A stretch of 64,000 nucleotides of DNA from Prochlorococcus sp. AG-402-M15 (GTDB lineage Bacteria; Cyanobacteriota; Cyanobacteriia; PCC-6307; Cyanobiaceae), in assembly GCA_003216615.1 (NCBI GenBank), contig QCIP01000005.1, positions 45,457-109,456 of the forward strand. Direction: 5' to 3'. Both the position numbers and the translations under genes were made by a program. How positions within the stretch are numbered: position 1 is the stretch's first letter; every line of letters begins with the position of its first letter. The notes below the pieces were generated by a model that did no database searches, was not told the DNA's origin, and saw nothing but the letters and a program-made list of their open reading frames with translations. Positions 49,013-58,726 of this stretch are shown in pieces.

Positions 49013-49405
49013 TTAATCTAGAAATGCGACGCAATCTATTTCAACTAAAACTCCTTTTGGTAGAGATGAAACTTCCACACAGGCCCTTGCTGGAGGATTC
49101 TCTATATTAAAAAAATCACTATATATTTTATTGACAATTTGAAAATTACTTAAGTCCGTTAAGTAAATAGTTGTTTTTATTACATCCTCTATTTTAGCTC
49201 CACCAGCTTTAAGAACTTCTGTAAGATTTTTTAAAACTTGAATAGTTTCCTTCTCTATATCACCTAAGCATGTTATTTCATTTAAAGCTGGGTCTATAGC
49301 AATTTGACCAGAACAATAGATAAAATCCCCAGCTTTTATTGCTTGATTGTAAGGTCCTACTGGATCTGGAGCATTTGACGTTTTAATTACTTGTTTAGGG
49401 GACAT
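49013..49405 (-). CDS. ridA: RidA-family enamine/imine deaminase
   Basis: A 130-residue protein of the YjgF/YER057c/UK114 family. GPYNQAIKAGDFIYCSGQIA and the C-terminal PPARACVEVSSLPKGVLVEI are signature segments; the Arg in RACVE is the catalytic residue of true RidA, and the Glu near the end is conserved. It hydrolyses reactive enamines such as 2-aminoacrylate formed by PLP enzymes. Trimeric and cytoplasmic. It lies 25 bp after the gloB stop on the same strand. Confidence 0.93.
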   Translation of the reverse strand: MSPKQVIKTSNAPDPVGPYNQAIKAGDFIYCSGQIAIDPALNEITCLGDIEKETIQVLKNLTEVLKAGGAKIEDVIKTTIYLTDLSNFQIVNKIYSDFFNIENPPARACVEVSSLPKGVLVEIDCVAFLD

Positions 49406-49429
49406 TTGTTTAAGAAGATACCTATCTAT

Positions 49430-50170
49430 TTAAACCCATAAATCTTTATTTGCTCTTAAAAAAGTAAATTCTTCTAAATTTTTTGCTCTTAAGAAAAGGT
49501 TTATTTTCATCTCTTCATCAAGTAAAAATGGAATTGTCAATTCATTAAGAGAAAGTTTTTTTTCAATTTCCGAAAGTTTATTTTTTATATCTTGATCTTT
49601 TGGCTTAAGATTCAATGCCCACAATATATTTGACTTTGTATATTCATGTGCACAATATATGAGAGTATTTTTTGGTAAAGATTTGATTCTTTCTAGTGAA
49701 GAATACATTTGTTGATAAGTTCCCTCAAAAATTCTTCCACAGCCTCCAGAAAATAATGTGTCACCAATAAAAAGGACAGGAATTTCCCCATTCAAAAAGA
49801 AGGCAATATGTGAGCTTGTATGTCCTAATACTTCAATTATTTTTACTTCTTCACCTAAAATATTCAAAGTTTCTCCATCTTCTACAGATACATTTTGAAA
49901 AGGTATTCGCTTTTTTTCTTTGGAGGAAGCAATCACCTTTACATTTGGCCATCTTTCAATAAGAGACTTCGTCCCTCCAATATGGTCTGAATGATGATGA
50001 GTTTGCAAAATAGCTTCTAAGTGAAAATTGTTTTCATTTATATATCTAATTACTGGTTCGTGAACAGATGGATCTACAACCACAACGGATTTATCTTTTA
50101 CCAACAACCAAATGACGTTATCACTTAAAACTCTAAGTCCGATTATTTTTTGAGCTTTATTAAATTCCAT
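49430..50170 (-). CDS. gloB: Glyoxalase II (hydroxyacylglutathione hydrolase)
   Basis: I start at the ATG at 50168-50170 ([15 protein letters not shown]), giving 246 residues. A longer frame to 50341 would run across hisG and does not fit the family. [12 protein letters not shown] is the dinuclear metal site (THxHxDH), with further His in [10 protein letters not shown], the Asp in [13 protein letters not shown] and YCAHEYT. It hydrolyses S-lactoylglutathione to lactate and glutathione. The C-terminal 60 residues form the helical substrate domain. It is divergent from hisG by 40 bp. Confidence 0.92.
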   Translation of the reverse strand: MEFNKAQKIIGLRVLSDNVIWLLVKDKSVVVVDPSVHEPVIRYINENNFHLEAILQTHHHSDHIGGTKSLIERWPNVKVIASSKEKKRIPFQNVSVEDGETLNILGEEVKIIEVLGHTSSHIAFFLNGEIPVLFIGDTLFSGGCGRIFEGTYQQMYSSLERIKSLPKNTLIYCAHEYTKSNILWALNLKPKDQDIKNKLSEIEKKLSLNELTIPFLLDEEMKINLFLRAKNLEEFTFLRANKDLWV

Positions 50171-50210
50171 TGTTAACTTAGAATGAAGAATCCTTGGAAG
50201 AAATTGATCT

Positions 50211-50849
50211 ATGTTTACTATAGCTTTACCAAAAGGAGCTCTGTTAAAAGATTCAATTTCAACTTTTAAAAGAGCTGGGTTAGATTTCTCTGATGCGTTG
50301 GACGAAAATAATAGATCATTAACATTTGAATCAAATTGCAAACGGGCAAAAGCTTTATTAGTAAGAAATGGAGATGTTCCTGTTTATGTAAGTTATGGTC
50401 AGGCTGATTTGGGTATTGTTGGGTATGACGTTTTATGCGAATCTGAATTAAAAGTCGCAAAGTTATTAGATTTAAGATTTGGTGGTTGTCATATGTCTTT
50501 GGCGGTTAAGAAAAATAGCAATTATTCAAAACCAACTGATCTTCCAGCGAATTGTAAAGTAGCAAGTAAATTTATAAAAACAGCAAGATCTTATTTTGAA
50601 GAATTAAATATTCCTGTAGAAATAGTTCATTTGACAGGATCTGTTGAACTTGGTCCTATTACAGGTATGGCAGAGGCAATAGTTGATTTGGTTGCAACGG
50701 GAAAGACTCTTAAAGAGAATGGTTTAATTAAAATAGATGATCTTTATTACTCGACTGCAAGACTAATTGGAAATCCTTTATCTATGAGGTTAGATGATAA
50801 TCATCTCAGAGATACTATTTTATCAATAGAATCAACTAATGCTTTATAG
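50211..50849 (+). CDS. hisG: ATP phosphoribosyltransferase, short form
   Basis: A 212-residue His[16 protein letters not shown] is the start; [29 protein letters not shown] and [20 protein letters not shown] (PRPP-binding loop) are diagnostic. It starts histidine synthesis by joining ATP and PRPP. At about 212 residues it lacks the C-terminal His-sensing domain, so by family rule it needs HisZ as regulatory partner; hisZ is not in this window. It is followed by an ABC exporter 12 bp later, possibly co-transcribed. Confidence 0.95.
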   Translation: MFTIALPKGALLKDSISTFKRAGLDFSDALDENNRSLTFESNCKRAKALLVRNGDVPVYVSYGQADLGIVGYDVLCESELKVAKLLDLRFGGCHMSLAVKKNSNYSKPTDLPANCKVASKFIKTARSYFEELNIPVEIVHLTGSVELGPITGMAEAIVDLVATGKTLKENGLIKIDDLYYSTARLIGNPLSMRLDDNHLRDTILSIESTNAL

Positions 50850-50861
50850 AAGATTAGCTAA

Positions 50862-52658
50862 ATGTTTTTTAAAGATTTTAGAAGGATTAAAAAGTTAGGT
50901 AAATATTTAACTAAAGATAAAAAAACAATATATCTAATCTTGATAGTTTTGTTACCTGTTTCTTTCTCTGGAGCTATTCAACCATTATTAGTTGGTCAAG
51001 CAATTACTATTCTAAAGAACGAAACTACAGATGTTTGGCTAAGTAAAACTTTCTTTGGGCAGTCATTAAATGCCATAATCCTAACTTTATTTATAACTGT
51101 ATTATTCAGATTACTTCTACAGGGATACCAAACTTATAATATCCAAGCAGTGGGACAACGTTTGACAGCAAGAATAAGAAGAGAACTTTTTGATCATTCA
51201 ATATCTTTATCTCTTAAGTATCACGATAAAATGCCTGTAGGGAAATTATTAACGAGATTAACAAATGATGTTGATGCTTTAGCCGAGGTATTTGGTAGTG
51301 GGGCGGTTGGAGTCATTGCTGACTTCGTCAGTCTTATAGTAATTTCTTTGACAATGCTGTCAATTGATAGAGGGCTTGCCATTTTATTACTTTTGACTCA
51401 AATCCCAGTTTCATATTTTATTATTTGGCTTCAAAAACGATATAGAAGAGCCAATTATCAAGTAAGGGAAGAATTGTCTCAACTAAACTCTGATTTTCAA
51501 GAGAATCTTCAAGGTTTAGAAGTCGTTCAGATGTTCAGAAGAGAGGCTTTTAATAGCAAGAAATTTTCCAAAACTGGAGTTGCTTATAAGAAAGCAGTTA
51601 ATGGAACAATATTTTATGACAGTAGTATTTCGGCATTTATAGAGTGGATTTCTCTTGCCGCAGTTTCCTTGGTTTTGGCAGTTGGAGGATATCTTGTTAC
51701 TTCTGGAAATATTGGTTTAGGAACATTAACAACTTTTATTTTATATTCCCAAAGACTTTTTGAACCTTTAAGGCAGCTTGCAGAAAGATTTACTCAGATA
51801 CAAGGAGGTTTAACAGCTGTAGAAAGAATAAACGAATTATTGGATGAAGAAATACAGATTAAGGACTCTACTTCCTCAAAACATTTTCTAGAAAATGCTA
51901 AAAATGTAAATAAAAAATTTAAGGGCAAAATTGAGTTCAAGAATGTTAATTTTTTCTACAACGAAGGAGAACATATCATAAAGAATTTATCTTTCAAAAT
52001 CAATCCAGGAGAGAATGTGGCTTTTGTAGGGCCAACTGGTTCAGGTAAGACTACCATAATAAGACTATTATGTAGATTGTATGAACCTCAATCAGGACAA
52101 ATTTTAATCGACGAAATAGATATCAAAGATATTCCTATTGCAACTCTTAGAAATATGTTGGGAGTAGTTTTGCAAGATACCTTTATCTTTAGTGGAAATG
52201 TCGCAGATAATTTAAAACTAAATTCGAATGTAGACAATCTTGAATTAGAAAATCTTTGTAACGAATTAGGGTTAGATAATTTGTTAAAAAAATTACCAGA
52301 AGGTTTGAACACCTTATTAAGAGAAAGAGGGGGAAATCTCTCTTCTGGAGAGAGACAACTTCTTTCAGTGGCTCGAGTAGCGATTAGAAATCCTATTGTT
52401 TTAATAATGGACGAAGCAACAGCGTTTATGGATCCCTCTACAGAGGCTACTTTACAGAAAGATCTTGAGAGAATTCTGTCAAAAAGAACAGCATTAGTAA
52501 TAGCTCACAGATTAGCAACTATTGAAAGTTCTGATAAGATTTTAGTCTTAAAAGAGGGATCATTAGTTGAAGAGGGAACACATAGTGAATTGAGACTGAA
52601 AAAGGGTTTATATTTTCAGCTCTCTGAGCTTCAACAAAAAGGATTCGTAAATTTTTAA
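50862..52658 (+). CDS. ABC transporter, fused membrane and ATPase domains (exporter type)
   Basis: A 598-residue half-transporter. About six membrane spans occupy residues 20-320. The ATPase domain has Walker A VGPTGSGKTTIIRLL, Q-loop VVLQDTFIFSG, signature NLSSGERQLLSVARV, Walker B LIMDEATAFMD and the H-loop IAHRLATI. All catalytic motifs are intact, so it should work as a homodimer or with a partner. It resembles MsbA/MdlB-type lipid or drug exporters; the substrate is unknown. Its TAA overlaps the ATG of the GNAT gene by one base. Confidence 0.93.
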   Translation: MFFKDFRRIKKLGKYLTKDKKTIYLILIVLLPVSFSGAIQPLLVGQAITILKNETTDVWLSKTFFGQSLNAIILTLFITVLFRLLLQGYQTYNIQAVGQRLTARIRRELFDHSISLSLKYHDKMPVGKLLTRLTNDVDALAEVFGSGAVGVIADFVSLIVISLTMLSIDRGLAILLLLTQIPVSYFIIWLQKRYRRANYQVREELSQLNSDFQENLQGLEVVQMFRREAFNSKKFSKTGVAYKKAVNGTIFYDSSISAFIEWISLAAVSLVLAVGGYLVTSGNIGLGTLTTFILYSQRLFEPLRQLAERFTQIQGGLTAVERINELLDEEIQIKDSTSSKHFLENAKNVNKKFKGKIEFKNVNFFYNEGEHIIKNLSFKINPGENVAFVGPTGSGKTTIIRLLCRLYEPQSGQILIDEIDIKDIPIATLRNMLGVVLQDTFIFSGNVADNLKLNSNVDNLELENLCNELGLDNLLKKLPEGLNTLLRERGGNLSSGERQLLSVARVAIRNPIVLIMDEATAFMDPSTEATLQKDLERILSKRTALVIAHRLATIESSDKILVLKEGSLVEEGTHSELRLKKGLYFQLSELQQKGFVNF

Positions 52659-53188
52659 TGATTTTTAGAAACCAAGGATCGTTAATAAAAAAATCAAACA
52701 GTATATCGAAAGATGAACTTGTTGATTTCTATGGTTTAAGTTCTTATGAATTCACTCAAATAAATAAAGAAGAAATTTTTGTATGTAGTAAAAGTAAAGA
52801 GTTAGATCTAATAGAATTAGATCAACTTTTGCAAACTGTTGGTTGGAGTAGAAGACCAATAAGGAGAGTTAAAAGAGCTTTGGACTTTAGTATTTTGGTG
52901 GTTGGATTATGGCGTCATGATGATAAATTCCCCAGACTAGTAGGATTTGCAAGATGCACTGGCGATGGAATTCTTGAGGCAACAGTTTGGGATGTAGCTG
53001 TTAATCCTGTCTATCAAGGACTAGGATTGGGGAAAGAGTTAATGAAATATATCCTAAAAGAATTAAAAAATATTGGCATTTCAAAAGTTACCCTTTTTGC
53101 AGATGCGGAAGTGATTTCATTTTACAAAAGTCAAGGTTGGACATTAGAACCAAGAGGCTCTAAATGCGCTTTTTGGTATGCAAATTAA
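52658..53188 (+). CDS. GNAT-family N-acetyltransferase (Ycf52-like)
   Basis: A 176-residue acetyltransferase. The GNAT core is RRVKRALDFSILVVGLWRHD, ATVWDVAVNPVYQGLGLGKE (motif A with the Q/RxxGxG/A acetyl-CoA loop QGLGLGK) and a terminal FYKSQGWTLEPRG. The layout recalls plastid Ycf52/NSI, an N-acetyltransferase linked to state transitions in plants, but a substrate in cyanobacteria is not established. It overlaps the ABC gene by one base and converges with the glycosyltransferase gene. Confidence 0.85.
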   Translation: MIFRNQGSLIKKSNSISKDELVDFYGLSSYEFTQINKEEIFVCSKSKELDLIELDQLLQTVGWSRRPIRRVKRALDFSILVVGLWRHDDKFPRLVGFARCTGDGILEATVWDVAVNPVYQGLGLGKELMKYILKELKNIGISKVTLFADAEVISFYKSQGWTLEPRGSKCAFWYAN

Positions 53189-53872
53189 TTATTTTTTGTA
53201 GTATTCAGAATATATAAATTCGGTCGATTCACCTTTTAACCATCTTCTTCTAAACTGCCAGTTCTTGAGGGCTTGGAGAAAAATATTAGTTCTTTCCCAT
53301 TTCCTTGAACTCGTAAAAATAGCCAAATTTAGTTGCTTTAAATCTTTTTTATTGTTTAATCGCCTTAAAAAATCAATGTCCTCCATTAAAGGAATCTTTC
53401 TAAATCCATTATTTTTAAAATAAATTAATCTATTAATTATTAAACCTTGGTCTCCATATGGTTGTTTAAAATATTGGCTCCTAAAATTTACAAGAATTTC
53501 GAGAAATCTGTAAATTATTTTTTTGTCATTAATTTTAAATTTAAAATGGTAAATAAAATTTTTGTTCCCTTTTAGAACCGTTTTTACTTTTGTAAACCAA
53601 TCATTAGTTAATCTAGTGTCAGCATGTAAAAATATGAGCCATTCTCCTTTTGATTTTTTAGCACCCATATGCAATTGTAAACCTCTATTTCTTTCTTTGG
53701 ATTTATATACTTTTGCCCCATAATTATGAGCTATATCTACAGTTCTATCTTCGCTACCACAGTCAATAATAATAATTTCACCCTCTTGGTGAATATTTGC
53801 CAAGTCTGAAAGCAATAATGGCAAATTATTGGCTTCATTAATAGTTGGAATGATAATTGAGATTTTTGACAA
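53189..53872 (-). CDS. Family 2 glycosyltransferase (TIGR04283-type)
   Basis: A 227-residue GT-A-fold protein. ISIIIPTINEANNLPLLLSD is the nucleotide-sugar-binding start, IIIDCGSEDRTVDIAHNYGA the following strand, and LIFLHADTRL the DxD metal site. A further MEDIDFLRRL block supplies the catalytic acid region. The size and pattern match the TIGR04283 group often found beside TIGR04282 proteins, as here: the neighbour starts 5 bp upstream. The acceptor is unknown. Probably involved in glycolipid or glycan synthesis. Confidence 0.85.
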   Translation of the reverse strand: MSKISIIIPTINEANNLPLLLSDLANIHQEGEIIIIDCGSEDRTVDIAHNYGAKVYKSKERNRGLQLHMGAKKSKGEWLIFLHADTRLTNDWFTKVKTVLKGNKNFIYHFKFKINDKKIIYRFLEILVNFRSQYFKQPYGDQGLIINRLIYFKNNGFRKIPLMEDIDFLRRLNNKKDLKQLNLAIFTSSRKWERTNIFLQALKNWQFRRRWLKGESTEFIYSEYYKK

Positions 53873-53877
53873 GTCGA

Positions 53878-54513
53878 TTACTTTCTATTTGCAATATCAA
53901 TAATTGTATCTATATCTATTTTTTTATCTAAAAACTTATATTTTATTTTAGTAGAAGCAAAATTATCAATTGTATTTTGAAGAACTTTTTCTTCCCCCCA
54001 CTTTATGTTGATAAAAGGTAAATATGTATGCGATGAAATTATTTTTTCTGATAAACCAATAAGCCAATATCCTCCATCATTAGATGGTCCTAAAATAAGA
54101 TCATTTTGTTGAAGCTCTTTTAGAGTATTCAATAAATCTTGATGGCATAAATCTGGAAGATCAGTACCAATAAAAATAATATTTTTGATCTTATGTCTTG
54201 CACAAAATTTTTTGTTGATAATTATTTGCCGTTTCATTTTTTCTCCCAGGCAGCCTTTCCCCTGTAAATTAAATTTTTTGATTCCTAATTCTCTAGACCA
54301 TCTTCTACAATTATTTACCCCCAAACCAGATATAGCCATAGAAATATCAATTAGTTTATTCTCTTGGAGAAATTTTGCGACTGAAATAGTGTGTTTGGTC
54401 ATCACACTTTGAACCTTTGCAGAATTACTTTTCCCAATATCTTTTGATAATCTTGTTTTGCATCTACCAAAACCATGCCATTTTGCCATGATAACAAGTA
54501 ATGCTTTATCCAA
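53878..54513 (-). CDS. TIGR04282/DUF2064 nucleotidyl/glycosyl-transferase-like protein
   Basis: A 211-residue protein with VIMAKWHGFGRCKTRLSKDIG (substrate-binding loop with conserved Lys-Thr-Arg), GTDLPDLCHQDLLNTL (acidic DxxD site) and LGPSNDGGYWLIGL (GPxxDGGYxLIG, the family hallmark). This is a CofC/GT-A-like fold; the biochemical activity of the family is not well defined. It is paired with the GT2 gene (5-bp gap), a common arrangement. Divergent from dnaA by 163 bp. Confidence 0.83.
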   Translation of the reverse strand: MDKALLVIMAKWHGFGRCKTRLSKDIGKSNSAKVQSVMTKHTISVAKFLQENKLIDISMAISGLGVNNCRRWSRELGIKKFNLQGKGCLGEKMKRQIIINKKFCARHKIKNIIFIGTDLPDLCHQDLLNTLKELQQNDLILGPSNDGGYWLIGLSEKIISSHTYLPFINIKWGEEKVLQNTIDNFASTKIKYKFLDKKIDIDTIIDIANRK

Positions 54514-54648
54514 TAATTTAGTGCGATTTATAATAATTATATGCCTATAAAAAATTTTTTTTCTTATAAGTTTGTTTTGTGCTTTGTTAAGTAATTTTAA
54601 ATTTGTCGTGATCTTGTGATTTCCTAATGGCCAATTATTAAATTCGAA

Positions 54649-54665
54649 CTAGATTAATAATCTAG
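54649..54665. promoter_or_regulatory. 17-nt palindrome directly upstream of dnaA
   Basis: CTAGATTA-A-TAATCTAG is a perfect inverted repeat ending 11 bp before the dnaA TTG start. It could be an operator or an RNA hairpin near the ribosome-binding site. No DnaA-box consensus (TTATCCACA) is seen in this gap. Confidence 0.5.
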
Positions 54666-54676
54666 AGAATAAAATT

Positions 54677-56071
54677 TTGCAAGCAATTAATCCTATTTGG
54701 GCGGAAGTTCAACAATCACTCCAAAAAACTTTAAGTAAGCCTTCATTTGAGACATGGATAAGGCCTGCTAAATTTAATTGTTTTGAAAATGGCCTATTGA
54801 CCTTAATCGCTCCAAATACATTTTCCAGTGATTGGTTAAGAAAGAATTATTGTGAAACTATCGAAAAGGCTGCAAAAGAAATCTGCGGCCATGACGTAAA
54901 AGTTGTTTTTAAATCTGAAACAAATATCAATAGCAATTTAATAAATGATGAGAAACCTAACGAACAGAATGTTAATCATAAAACAAGATCTTTTTCTAGT
55001 AATAACCAAAATAATTCTTCAAAAAATCAATTCAAAAATCCTAATGGTTTAAATTTACGATACGTATTTAAAAGATTTGTTGTAGGTCCAAATAGTAGGT
55101 TGGCTCATGCCGCAGCTTTAGCCGTTGCCGAATCTCCTGGTAGAGAATTCAATCCATTATTTATTTGTGGCGGAGTAGGTCTTGGTAAGACTCATTTAAT
55201 GCAAGCAATAGGTCATTATCGAGTAGAAATAGATCCAGAAGCAAAAGTCAAATATGTATCCACAGAGACTTTTACTAACGATGTTATTAGTGGTATTCGG
55301 AGAGATGGAATGACAGCTATTCGAGATAAATATAGGAATGTAGATTTGATTTTAATAGACGATATACAGTTCTTAGAAGGCAAAGAGTATACACAGGAAG
55401 AATTTTTTCATACTTTTAACGCTCTTCATGAATCAGGAAGTCAAATAGTTATTGCAAGTGATAGACCCCCAAATCAATTGTCGGGGATTCAAGAGAGATT
55501 AATTTCTAGGTTTTCAATGGGTATGACTGCAGATATTCAACCTCCTGACATTGAGACTAGGACAGCCATTCTTCAAAAAAAGGCAGAACAAGAGAGGATG
55601 AGTCTTCCAAGAGATCTAATTCAATTTATAGCAGGAAGATTCACTTCGAATATTCGAGAATTGGAAGGAGCATTTACTAGAGCTGTTGCATTTGCTTCAA
55701 TAACAGGCTTGCCAATGACAGTCCAATCAATTGCTCCAATGCTTGATCCTAATAGTGTTGGAGTAGTTGTTACTCCAAAACAAGTTATTAAAAAAGTCTC
55801 AGACTTTTTTAAAGTTTCTACTGATGAATTGATTAGTTCAAGCAGGAGAAAACCAGTAAGTCAAGCTAGGCAAATAGGGATGTATCTTATGCGACATGGA
55901 ACGGATCTAAGCTTACCAAGAATTGGAGATGAGTTTGGTGGCAAAGACCATACAACAGTTATGTATGCTATTGAACAAGTTGAAAAAAAATTATCTATTG
56001 ATCCTAATATTGCAAGTCAAGTTCAAAAAATAAGAGATTTACTTCAAATAGATTCAAGAAAAAATTTATAG
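54677..56071 (+). CDS. dnaA: Chromosomal replication initiator DnaA
   Basis: A 464-residue protein with a TTG start ([16 protein letters not shown]), the normal DnaA N-terminus. Domain I is about 1-85, followed by a polar linker to about 125. The AAA+ domain has Walker [18 protein letters not shown], Walker [13 protein letters not shown] and sensor [10 protein letters not shown]. The C-terminal domain IV has [15 protein letters not shown], the DNA-binding signature. It unwinds oriC and is itself a transcription regulator. dnaN is not adjacent, as in other marine cyanobacteria. No cluster of DnaA boxes was seen, so this does not appear to be the origin. Confidence 0.97.
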   Translation: MQAINPIWAEVQQSLQKTLSKPSFETWIRPAKFNCFENGLLTLIAPNTFSSDWLRKNYCETIEKAAKEICGHDVKVVFKSETNINSNLINDEKPNEQNVNHKTRSFSSNNQNNSSKNQFKNPNGLNLRYVFKRFVVGPNSRLAHAAALAVAESPGREFNPLFICGGVGLGKTHLMQAIGHYRVEIDPEAKVKYVSTETFTNDVISGIRRDGMTAIRDKYRNVDLILIDDIQFLEGKEYTQEEFFHTFNALHESGSQIVIASDRPPNQLSGIQERLISRFSMGMTADIQPPDIETRTAILQKKAEQERMSLPRDLIQFIAGRFTSNIRELEGAFTRAVAFASITGLPMTVQSIAPMLDPNSVGVVVTPKQVIKKVSDFFKVSTDELISSSRRKPVSQARQIGMYLMRHGTDLSLPRIGDEFGGKDHTTVMYAIEQVEKKLSIDPNIASQVQKIRDLLQIDSRKNL

Positions 56072-56078
56072 TTTACTG

Positions 56079-57308
56079 TTAACTAGAGATAAAATTTATA
56101 GGATCTTGATCATATCTGTTCCTGATAGGTATCTTATCTATTTCATTGTTATTACTTAGAGATTCAATTTTATTTAATGATTGTCTTAATAACCTTGCTG
56201 AAATAATTGGCATATCTCTTGGAACTGAGATTCTATTTTTTAAGTATCTTAGAGAGATTCCTGAAAGTTTTTTAGGAATTAATACTTCACCTGTGATCAT
56301 ATGCGTCAAAGCTGATCTCAATGATTCTTCAAAGGATTCTTTATTGTATGGGTTTACTTTTAGTAAATTGCCTTTATGCTTTATCACTCTTTTAAGAGCA
56401 ATTTTTGCGAAATATTTTGACTCATAATTTTTATTTAATTCATAATTACCTAGACCCTCCCCAGTATCTATTAGCTTAGAGAAAGTAATCTGTTGTTCAT
56501 TGCTTTCTTTATAACATCCTCCCATTTGTGGGGGTAAATCATGAGAATGAGTATGAAAATCTCCTTGAGTGCCTCTATAAGCACTTGTCCCTTCAAAAAG
56601 CGTAAGCCAGTTATCTACATGACGGTAATTAGATCTTAAATTAAACCCTTTATAATAAATCAGTGATGCATTCATTCTCTCCATATAGGGAATAAAAATT
56701 ATATCTCCAACACCAGGCTCCATATCACCCGTATTAGATACTGATGGATCAATAAAACCTGATTTTGATCTACTTAAGATTTCATCGAGTTTAGAAATGG
56801 ATTCTTTAAATCTTTTTTTTCTAAAAGAGTTATCTATCAAATTAAAGCTTTCTCGGCAGAGCCAATTACACCAGGATCTGAAAATTTCTCTTTCTAATTC
56901 TCGAATTTTGATAAGGTGACTAGATGTTATAAAAGATCCAAGCGCTCCAAATTCATTTTCTAAAAAAGCTATGATATCGTCGCTTTCAGTTATAACTTTC
57001 TCTTTAAATTCAATTGCAGGTAATTTCCCCGATCTGACTTTATGTAGGAACCAACTTTCTTTTTGACCGTAGCAAAACATATTTATTTTTTTGACTCTGT
57101 ATGGAATTCTCTTATATTCAAGCCATAGCCATATTTTCTGACAGTAAGGACACCAAGAATGCCTATCCCTATAGAGGGTAACTATTACATCATTTTCGGA
57201 ATACCCAAATAATCTTAAATTTGCGTAGGAATTATTTATACCATTGATTCTATCAAGATTTTCAATTTCAAAATTATTTAAATCATCCCATGTCAAAATC
57301 CCATTCAT
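56079..57308 (-). CDS. Glutathione S-transferase domain protein, extended
   Basis: A 409-residue protein. Residues 60-140 form a thioredoxin-like GST N-domain with HSWCPYCQKIWLWLEYKRIP (CPYC) and LPAIEFKEKVITESDDIIAF. Residues 150-270 look like the helical GST C-domain. The last 140 residues (IALKRVIKHKGNLLKVN, SALTHMITGEVLIP) are extra and may be a lineage-specific domain. Such proteins occur in cyanobacteria and plant plastids; a role in redox or dehydroascorbate chemistry is possible but unproven. It diverges from gor, another glutathione-linked gene, by 36 bp. Confidence 0.82.
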   Translation of the reverse strand: MNGILTWDDLNNFEIENLDRINGINNSYANLRLFGYSENDVIVTLYRDRHSWCPYCQKIWLWLEYKRIPYRVKKINMFCYGQKESWFLHKVRSGKLPAIEFKEKVITESDDIIAFLENEFGALGSFITSSHLIKIRELEREIFRSWCNWLCRESFNLIDNSFRKKRFKESISKLDEILSRSKSGFIDPSVSNTGDMEPGVGDIIFIPYMERMNASLIYYKGFNLRSNYRHVDNWLTLFEGTSAYRGTQGDFHTHSHDLPPQMGGCYKESNEQQITFSKLIDTGEGLGNYELNKNYESKYFAKIALKRVIKHKGNLLKVNPYNKESFEESLRSALTHMITGEVLIPKKLSGISLRYLKNRISVPRDMPIISARLLRQSLNKIESLSNNNEIDKIPIRNRYDQDPINFISS

Positions 57309-57344
57309 TATTTGAATTAAAGCTATAAACTAACGTTATAATAA

Positions 57345-58724
57345 TTGATTAAAAAAGTCTTGGAATTTGAATTTGATTTAATTGTTGTTGGCGCTGGATC
57401 AGGAGGACTCGCGGCGGCTAAACGAGCGGCTATTTACGGAGCAAAAGTTGCAATCATAGAAGTAAATAAAATAGGAGGAACTTGTGTAATACGGGGATGT
57501 GTTCCTAAAAAATTGATGGTTTATGCAGCTAAAAGTAAAAAAAATATGGATGCTTCTGAAGGATATGGATTAAAAAATGAAGGTGTTAATTTTGAAGCAA
57601 ATATTTTATTGAAGAATGTTAGAGAGGAGGTTTCCAGATTAAGTAATTTACATAGTAATTCTCTAAAAAAATTGAATGTAACTGTTTTTGAGGGCTTAGG
57701 AAGATTTACTGCTCAAAATGAATTAGAAATTATTTGTCCAAAAACTAAGAAAATTAAAAATAAAATAAGTTCAAAAAAAATTCTTATTTCCGTTGGAGGT
57801 AAACCAAAGAGATTAAATATTCCTGGGGTAGATTTGGCATGGACAAGTGATGATATTTTTGAATTAGAAAAGTTTCCCAAATCAATATTAATAGTAGGAG
57901 GAGGATATATTGCTTGTGAATTTGCTTCTATTTTTAGAAATTTAGGTACTGAAGTAACTCAATTAATTAGAGGTCAACATTTACTTAATGGTTTTGATGA
58001 GGATCTTTCTTCATGCCTAGAGGAATCACCTACTTTTACTGAAATCAATATAATATCCAATACTCAATTAAAATCTATCAAGAAAGTAAATAGAAATCTG
58101 GAATCTACCCTAGACTCGGGGGATAAACTCCTAACTAATAATATCCTTATTGCGACAGGAAGAGAACCAAATCTTTTGCCTTTAAATTTAGATTTTTTAA
58201 ATCTAAAGATGGATGGCCAATATTTAGATGTTGATGAACTTAATCAAACAAGCAACGCAAATATTTTTGCAGTTGGCGATATCATAAATAAACCAAACTT
58301 AACTCCGGTAGCAATAGAACAAGGTAGAGTTTTTTCGGATAATTTTTTTAATGACCAAAAAAGAAAGGTAAATTATGAATATATCCCTAAGGCCGTTTTT
58401 ACTATTCCAGAAATTTCAACAGTTGGCTTAAGTGAGAAAAGAGCTAAAGAGATTTACTCTGAAAAAAATATAAAAATTTTCAAATGCAAATTTACCCCTA
58501 TGTCTAATACCTTTAAAAAAAATAAATCAAAATGTATGTTGAAGATTGTAGTGCACAAGCTAACTGACAAAGTCCTAGGATGTCATATGTTTGGAGAAAC
58601 ATCATCTGAGATTATTCAAATGGTATCAATTTCATTAAATGTAGGGATAACAAAAAAAGACTTTGATATTACTATGGCTTTGCACCCAACTATCTCAGAA
58701 GAATTTGTGACTATGTATGGATAA
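57345..58724 (+). CDS. gor: Glutathione reductase
   Basis: A 459-residue flavoprotein with a TTG start; another TTG five codons later (57360, MEFEFDLIVVGAG) is an equally good start. FAD site LIVVGAGSGGLAAAK, redox-active disulfide GGTCVIRGCVPKKLM, NADPH-binding ILIVGGGYIACEFAS, second FAD motif IFAVGDI, and the C-terminal ALHPTISEEFVTMYG with the catalytic His-Glu pair of the partner subunit. It keeps glutathione reduced with NADPH. The divergent neighbour is a GST-domain protein, so a shared glutathione-related promoter region is plausible. Confidence 0.94.
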   Translation: MIKKVLEFEFDLIVVGAGSGGLAAAKRAAIYGAKVAIIEVNKIGGTCVIRGCVPKKLMVYAAKSKKNMDASEGYGLKNEGVNFEANILLKNVREEVSRLSNLHSNSLKKLNVTVFEGLGRFTAQNELEIICPKTKKIKNKISSKKILISVGGKPKRLNIPGVDLAWTSDDIFELEKFPKSILIVGGGYIACEFASIFRNLGTEVTQLIRGQHLLNGFDEDLSSCLEESPTFTEINIISNTQLKSIKKVNRNLESTLDSGDKLLTNNILIATGREPNLLPLNLDFLNLKMDGQYLDVDELNQTSNANIFAVGDIINKPNLTPVAIEQGRVFSDNFFNDQKRKVNYEYIPKAVFTIPEISTVGLSEKRAKEIYSEKNIKIFKCKFTPMSNTFKKNKSKCMLKIVVHKLTDKVLGCHMFGETSSEIIQMVSISLNVGITKKDFDITMALHPTISEEFVTMYG

Positions 58725-58726
58725 AA

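Noticed and set aside
50171..50341. N-terminal extension of gloB across hisG
   Set aside because: The extension is the antisense of the hisG start and lacks family similarity; the glyoxalase II N-terminus fits the ATG at 50168-50170.
54514..54676. Possible replication origin beside dnaA
   Set aside because: No DnaA-box consensus cluster was seen in the gap, and dnaN is absent; only the palindrome at 54649-54665 stands out.
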